Origin: JAAKFL01 sp964629645
GTDB lineage: Bacteria > Chlamydiota > Chlamydiia > Chlamydiales > SLFE01
Length of the DNA stretch: 8,931 bases
Assembly: GCA_964629645.1 (NCBI GenBank)
Contig: CAZVSU010000084.1
Location: 1-8,931 of the forward strand
Direction: 5' to 3'
Shown: positions 5,795 to 8,931 of the stretch, one piece after another
Numbering within the stretch: the stretch's first letter is position 1
Layout of the letters: every line of letters starts with the position of its first letter
Translations under genes and position numbers: made by a program
The notes under the pieces: generated by a model
What the model saw: only the letters and a program-made list of their open reading frames with translations
The model's database searches: none
Told to the model about the DNA's origin: nothing

Positions 5795-7078
5795 TCATTC
5801 CTTTTGAAATTGTCTTCCCAAATAAATTCCCGCCCAACCCCAAATCGCGGCGATGAGGGCACCGACAGCAGCTGTCGCGCTCAATCCAAAGCCGAGCCCC
5901 TCGGTCATCCCGGCAAATCCCCAACCGGTCACCATGTCTCCTCCGCGATACACGACAATATCAATGACAGGCTTTGATTTGAACCGATCTTCCCTTGACA
6001 GTTTCGTAAAGAGCATTTCTCTTGCGGGACGAGTGATGGCGTAGTTGCCGGCGCGCCGCGCCACTTGTAAGGCTAAGACGACGCTTAAGTAAGGGACAAC
6101 AGCGAGTACTGAGAGTCCCGCCACCATAAAAAAGGGAAGGCAGGAAAGTGTGGCCGCCAAGCCAAAACGCTTCACGATGCGTCCTGTCACGAAAAATGCG
6201 ATGGTGAACGACAAAATATTCACCACCCAATCAACAGCTCCTAAAATGACGGTGCGGTTGTTGAGATCGTAAGGCTCGAGGAGATTTTTCTGTTGAAAAT
6301 AGACAATGGAGCTGATCGCGGTATAGAGGACGATGAAAAGTCCGATCGCAAGCAGATAGGGATTCGAAAAAAAATTCAAAAATCCTGCAAATGGATTTCC
6401 GCCAATCGTCTCTTCATCGCGTTCCGGATGAAGCCCTAAATTTCCGAGCTGCGTCACTTTAAGCCTTGAAAGGATCAAAATGATAGGAACAGAGGGGAGC
6501 ATGAGGAGCGCGGCCACAAGCAGCAAGGCATCGGCTCCGATCCAGTCGGCAAAGAGTGTTGGGACAGCCGGTCCTGTCAGGGCTCCCGCGCTGGCCCCGG
6601 CGCCGATGACGGGAAACAGACGGCCCGACTGTTCCTTGGAGAATATATCTGCCATGTAGCTCCAAAAGACAGAGATGTTGAAGAGACTAAAGACGCTCAT
6701 CCAAAGATAAAAGGCTTTGTCTAAAATAACAGAGTCTATCGGCCACTCATTCAAGCCAAAATAAAAAAAGGCAAAACTTGCCGCAAAAAACCCGTACACG
6801 CTGGGGACGAGGGCGTGGAATGGGAGCTTGCTGACGATAAAGCCATAGATCGTCACGACGAGGGCGCTGATAAAGAAATTGAGCGTCCAAAGGGCGCTTA
6901 ATTCAGCATCGCTCCAATCGCTTGCAAGGGCATCTCGAAAGGGACGGAGTGAGTAATAGGCGCACATTAAGATAAAGACGAGAAAAAAAGAGAGGGCGCA
7001 CGGCGTCAATTCCGAAGGTTCAACCTTCGAAAGCGTCCTTGTTAAGCGGGCAAAAAAGTGTGGTCTCTTACTCGGCAT
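5795..7078 (-). CDS. TLC-family (ATP/ADP-translocase-like) transporter, short form
   Basis: 427 residues with about twelve hydrophobic segments, an integral inner-membrane carrier. Family-like signatures are AYYSLRPFRDAL near the first membrane span (about 40-51) and the late block REMLFTKLSRED followed by VVYRGGD, both characteristic of the nucleotide transporter (NTT/TLC) superfamily and its MFS-like bacterial relatives. Classic NTTs of chlamydiae and rickettsiae are nearer 500 residues, so this is the short, less studied branch. Whether it exchanges ATP for ADP, carries another nucleotide or something else cannot be read from sequence. The ATG at 7078 has only a weak GGGA in front and lies 41 bases after the SDR stop codon on the same strand, suggesting co-transcription with that gene and perhaps translational dependence. 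An 8-base-arm palindrome lies at codons 17-22. Family call good, substrate unknown. Confidence 0.8.
   Translation of the reverse strand: MPSKRPHFFARLTRTLSKVEPSELTPCALSFFLVFILMCAYYSLRPFRDALASDWSDAELSALWTLNFFISALVVTIYGFIVSKLPFHALVPSVYGFFAASFAFFYFGLNEWPIDSVILDKAFYLWMSVFSLFNISVFWSYMADIFSKEQSGRLFPVIGAGASAGALTGPAVPTLFADWIGADALLLVAALLMLPSVPIILILSRLKVTQLGNLGLHPERDEETIGGNPFAGFLNFFSNPYLLAIGLFIVLYTAISSIVYFQQKNLLEPYDLNNRTVILGAVDWVVNILSFTIAFFVTGRIVKRFGLAATLSCLPFFMVAGLSVLAVVPYLSVVLALQVARRAGNYAITRPAREMLFTKLSREDRFKSKPVIDIVVYRGGDMVTGWGFAGMTEGLGFGLSATAAVGALIAAIWGWAGIYLGRQFQKE
7013..7029. repeat. Perfect palindrome in the 5' part of the transporter gene
   Basis: CGAAGGTT (7013-7020), one central base, then its exact reverse complement AACCTTCG (7022-7029). 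In RNA it would fold as a 6-base-pair stem with a 5-base loop, about 50 bases into the transporter message. Its core TTCCGAAGG (7010-7018) recurs at 7098-7106, just upstream of the start codon. Confidence 0.4.
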
Positions 7079-7119
7079 GATCGATCCCGATTGGAGCTTC
7101 CGAAGGAATCAAAGGGTTT

Positions 7120-7842
7120 TTACCAAGGAAGAGTGTTGCCGCTCAGGTCCAAGAAATCGCCGCTTTTTCCAATGCCTGCCTCGTCAATGACTTTTATCAT
7201 GCGGATCACAGACTGCTCGGGAGAATAATTGCCGCCGGGACCGCCCATATCGGTTCGCACCCAACCCGGATGGAGGGCCAAAACGATAATTTGATCGCCT
7301 CTGACTTCACTGGCAGTCGTCTTTGTCAGCTGATTCAAGGCCGCCTTGCTGGCGCGGTAGGAGTACATGCCGCCGGAATTGTTTTCGATGCTTCCAAGCT
7401 GGGATGTGATGTTGATGATCTTTTTTTCCTTGCCTTTCTTAATATTGGGAAGAAGGGCCTGGGTCAGCCGCATCGGACCGACAGAGTTGACATCGAAAGT
7501 TTTGAGCATTTTATCAAAGTCCAGTGTCTTTAAATTGTCTCCTCGATCGAGAAAGACTCCGGCATTATTGATCAAAATATCGATCGGCTGCCCGTTTAAT
7601 TTTTTAGCAAGGGCCTGAACGCTTTGATCGTCGGTGACATCTAGCTGTTCGACCTGCACATTCAAAGCGTTGAGCTCTTCAGCGTCGCCGGGCTCTCGGG
7701 CTGTCCCGATCACTGTGTACCCCTTTTCCTTATACTTTCGGGCAAATTCCAGTCCAAGACCGCGGTTGGCGCCTGTAATGAGAACTGTCGCCCCTTGCAC
7801 TGTCGAGAGAGCAAAAAGGGGCACTAAAATCCATTTGATCAT
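7120..7842 (-). CDS. Short-chain dehydrogenase/reductase (CsgA/sniffer-like) with N-terminal signal-like segment
   Basis: 240 residues, a classical SDR: an NAD(P)(H)-dependent oxidoreductase of unknown substrate. Seen: the cofactor loop TGANRGLG (23-30), Arg49 after the second strand (favouring NADPH), NNAG (92-95), catalytic Ser147, Tyr162 and Lys166 in the YxxxK motif, and HPGWVRTDMGG (191-201), which points to the C-factor/sniffer carbonyl-reductase branch. Normally such proteins start two or three residues before the first strand. Here an extra Lys-3 plus hydrophobic stretch (about 4-15) ending in VQGA precedes it, resembling a signal peptide or membrane anchor. A GTG at codon 15 would give an ordinary cytosolic start, but it lacks a ribosome binding site while the ATG has a strong one. 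It is followed at 41 bases by the transporter gene, probably in one transcript. SDR call firm; location open. Confidence 0.93.
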   Translation of the reverse strand: MIKWILVPLFALSTVQGATVLITGANRGLGLEFARKYKEKGYTVIGTAREPGDAEELNALNVQVEQLDVTDDQSVQALAKKLNGQPIDILINNAGVFLDRGDNLKTLDFDKMLKTFDVNSVGPMRLTQALLPNIKKGKEKKIINITSQLGSIENNSGGMYSYRASKAALNQLTKTTASEVRGDQIIVLALHPGWVRTDMGGPGGNYSPEQSVIRMIKVIDEAGIGKSGDFLDLSGNTLPW

Positions 7843-7852
7843 AAGATAAGGA

Positions 7853-7857
7853 CCTCC
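7853..7857 (-). promoter_or_regulatory. Shine-Dalgarno of the SDR gene
   Basis: GGAGG on the - strand, 10 bases before the ATG at 7842. It supports the longer SDR start that includes the hydrophobic N-terminus; the alternative GTG start at codon 15 is preceded only by a pyrimidine-rich stretch. Confidence 0.65.
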
Positions 7858-7926
7858 GTTTAAAAATCTATGTATAAAAGAAATGGAGAAGGATGGCCAG
7901 GAAATCTTGGCGAATTTTCGACTGCC

Positions 7927-7956
7927 TTGACCTTAAGCCTTTGGTCGTCGTATAGT
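7927..7956 (+). promoter_or_regulatory. Sigma70-type promoter of the queD-folE operon
   Basis: -35 TTGACC (7927-7932) and -10 TATAGT (7951-7956), each five of six matches, with an 18-base spacer. Transcription would start near 7963, giving a leader of about 24 bases without a recognisable Shine-Dalgarno sequence. No equally good - strand promoter for the SDR gene is visible in the same gap. Confidence 0.65.
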
Positions 7957-7969
7957 TTAATGATACGAC
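7947..7969. promoter_or_regulatory. Inverted repeat over the -10 and start site of queD, possible operator
   Basis: GTCGTAT (7947-7953), 9-base spacer, ATACGAC (7963-7969): perfect 7-base arms. The left arm covers half of the -10 box and the right arm the predicted transcription start. This placement suits a repressor of the queD-folE operon. With half-site centres 16 bases apart it would present two sites about one and a half turns apart. Regulator unknown. Confidence 0.45.
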
Positions 7970-7986
7970 TTTCGATTCATTGAAAT

Positions 7987-8421
7987 ATGTCAAAAAAAAC
8001 ATGTGTGAGGAAGCTGCATTTTTGTGCCGGTCATCGTGTGCTCGGACACGAGAACAAGTGCGCCACTCCTCACGGCCATAATTACTTTATTTTTCTCACA
8101 GCAGAAGCCGACGAACTCGATCACCTGGGACGTATCATCGATTTTTCGGTTCTCAAAGAAAAAATGGGCGGTTGGATTGAACAGCATTGGGACCATACCT
8201 TCCTCATTTACGAAAAAGACGAAGCGCTCATCGCTGCGCTCAACTCTGTTGCGGCCCAAAAGGCCCCCTATATCTGCCCTTTCAATCCAACAGCAGAAAA
8301 TATGGCCGATTACCTTCTGACAAAAATAGCCCCCCGCCTCTTCCATGAGACGCCCGTTCGCATCACAAAAGTTATTGTTCAAGAAACCGACAATTGCTTC
8401 GCTGAGGCCAGCTTGAATTAA
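7987..8421 (+). CDS. queD: 6-carboxy-5,6,7,8-tetrahydropterin synthase (QueD, COG0720/PTPS family)
   Basis: 144 residues. QueD converts 7,8-dihydroneopterin triphosphate to 6-carboxytetrahydropterin, the second step from GTP to preQ0 and queuosine. The zinc ligands are His16, His29 and His31. The active-site cysteine is Cys25 in a C-x3-HGH arrangement (25-31), the spacing of true QueD and not of eukaryotic PTPS or of the PTPS-III enzymes that replace FolB. His70 in WDHTF (68-72) and Glu133 in VQET (131-134) fit the catalytic Asp-His pair and substrate-binding Glu. It begins directly after the operon promoter with no clear Shine-Dalgarno, and its TAA abuts folE, which makes its substrate. A role in another pterin pathway is possible but less likely given the motif spacing. 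Confidence 0.88.
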   Translation: MSKKTCVRKLHFCAGHRVLGHENKCATPHGHNYFIFLTAEADELDHLGRIIDFSVLKEKMGGWIEQHWDHTFLIYEKDEALIAALNSVAAQKAPYICPFNPTAENMADYLLTKIAPRLFHETPVRITKVIVQETDNCFAEASLN

Positions 8422-8422
8422 T

Positions 8423-8428
8423 GGAGGG
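8423..8428 (+). promoter_or_regulatory. Shine-Dalgarno of folE
   Basis: GGAGGG lies 7 bases before the GTG at 8436 and decides that start. The ATG at 8421, which overlaps the queD stop, is in the same frame but meets a stop after three codons and so cannot begin folE. Confidence 0.75.
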
Positions 8429-8435
8429 TTAAGTT

Positions 8436-8931
8436 GTGAGCTATGATAAAACTGCAGCCGTGAGTCCTGCGTCCAAGTTGAGACCCATGCCCTTAAAAAG
8501 ACATCATCATTGCCCCGGGCACCCCACCGTTGCTGAGACTCTCTCTGTGAGCGATGAAGAAAAAATGGCCGATATTGAGTATCACTTCGGCGAAATTCTC
8601 AAGACGCTTGGCTTGGATTTGGCCAATGATTCGCTCGAAAAAACACCGCGCCGCTACGCGCGCATGCTCGTCAAAGAGCTCTTTACCGGCTTAAAAGAAA
8701 GTGAGTTTCCCACGATCACGACACAGAAAAACTCTTTCGGTTATCGCGAAATGGTACTCGAAACCAACATTCCCATTCAGAGCGTGTGCGAGCATCATTT
8801 TATGCCGATTCTGGGCGTATGCCATATCGCTTATATCCCAAGAGACGCCATTATTGGTCTCTCTAAGTTGAATCGTGTGGCGCACCACTTTGCAAAAAGG
8901 CCTCAGGTGCAGGAGCGGATGACGGTGCAGA
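8436..8931 (+). CDS. folE: GTP cyclohydrolase I (3' end beyond window)
   Basis: 165 codons visible from a GTG start; the end is cut off. The enzyme opens GTP to form 7,8-dihydroneopterin triphosphate, the entry to both folate and queuosine synthesis, as a zinc-dependent toroidal oligomer in the cytosol. Family signatures are DLANDSLEKTPRR (about 68-80), MLVKELFTGL, CEHHF with zinc ligands Cys118 and His121 (118-122), AYIPRDAIIGLSKLNR and the RPQVQER block; the third ligand, a Cys further on, falls outside the window. A short N-terminal extension carries an unusual His/Cys cluster, HHHCPGH (23-29). It starts 14 bases after the queD stop with its own Shine-Dalgarno, so the two form an operon in which FolE supplies QueD's substrate. 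The zinc-type motif argues against a FolE2 replacement. Confidence 0.95.
   Translation, partial: MSYDKTAAVSPASKLRPMPLKRHHHCPGHPTVAETLSVSDEEKMADIEYHFGEILKTLGLDLANDSLEKTPRRYARMLVKELFTGLKESEFPTITTQKNSFGYREMVLETNIPIQSVCEHHFMPILGVCHIAYIPRDAIIGLSKLNRVAHHFAKRPQVQERMTVQ

Noticed and set aside
5608..5862. 84-codon - strand reading frame between cfa and the transporter
   Set aside because: Composition is not protein-like, it overlaps the transporter end in another frame, and no ribosome binding site or family motif is seen.
7990..8382. 130-codon - strand reading frame opposite queD
   Set aside because: queD is a clear family member with all active-site residues; the opposite frame has no recognisable features.

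Overview
The window looks like a bacterial chromosome segment of roughly half G+C. It carries seven complete protein genes and one gene cut at each end. I see no rRNA, tRNA, CRISPR array, insertion sequence or phage gene. The short TLC-type (ATP/ADP-translocase-like) carrier and the large coiled-coil/Gly-Ala hydrophobic protein would fit an intracellular lineage such as an environmental chlamydia. That placement is an inference with modest confidence, because none of the housekeeping genes settles it and relatives of this carrier also occur in proteobacteria.

Left part (1-1853): the 3' part of a large protein of unknown function on the + strand. It has two Gly/Ala-rich hydrophobic segments, long coiled coils and a tandemly duplicated C-terminal module of about 92 residues. 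After a 153-base gap rich in short dyads comes a divergent pair (2007-3764): a putative amidoligase of the glutamine-synthetase-like Amidoligase_2 type on the - strand and a class I glutamine amidotransferase/gamma-glutamyl hydrolase on the + strand. Only 66 bases separate their start codons. A forming and a cleaving enzyme for gamma-glutamyl-type amide bonds side by side suggests an uncharacterised amide or peptide-conjugate pathway, and this is the most interesting part of the window.

Middle (3765-5605): thiol peroxidase (tpx, +) with a good promoter, converging with and overlapping by 14 bases the end of a cyclopropane-fatty-acyl-phospholipid synthase gene (cfa, -). Upstream of cfa on the same strand lie the TLC-type transporter and a short-chain dehydrogenase, so the likely - strand order of transcription is SDR, transporter, cfa. 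The SDR has an unexpected N-terminal signal-peptide-like segment supported by a strong Shine-Dalgarno sequence. Lipid cyclopropanation, peroxide removal and an NAD(P)-dependent reductase hint at a membrane/oxidative-stress neighbourhood.

Right end (7843-8931): a divergent intergenic region with a strong + strand promoter and a perfect inverted repeat over its -10 and start region drives a QueD-type 6-carboxytetrahydropterin synthase, followed by a GTP cyclohydrolase I gene (folE) that starts at GTG and runs off the window. Together they make dihydroneopterin triphosphate and convert it to 6-carboxytetrahydropterin, the first two steps to 7-deazaguanine (queuosine); folE may also feed folate.
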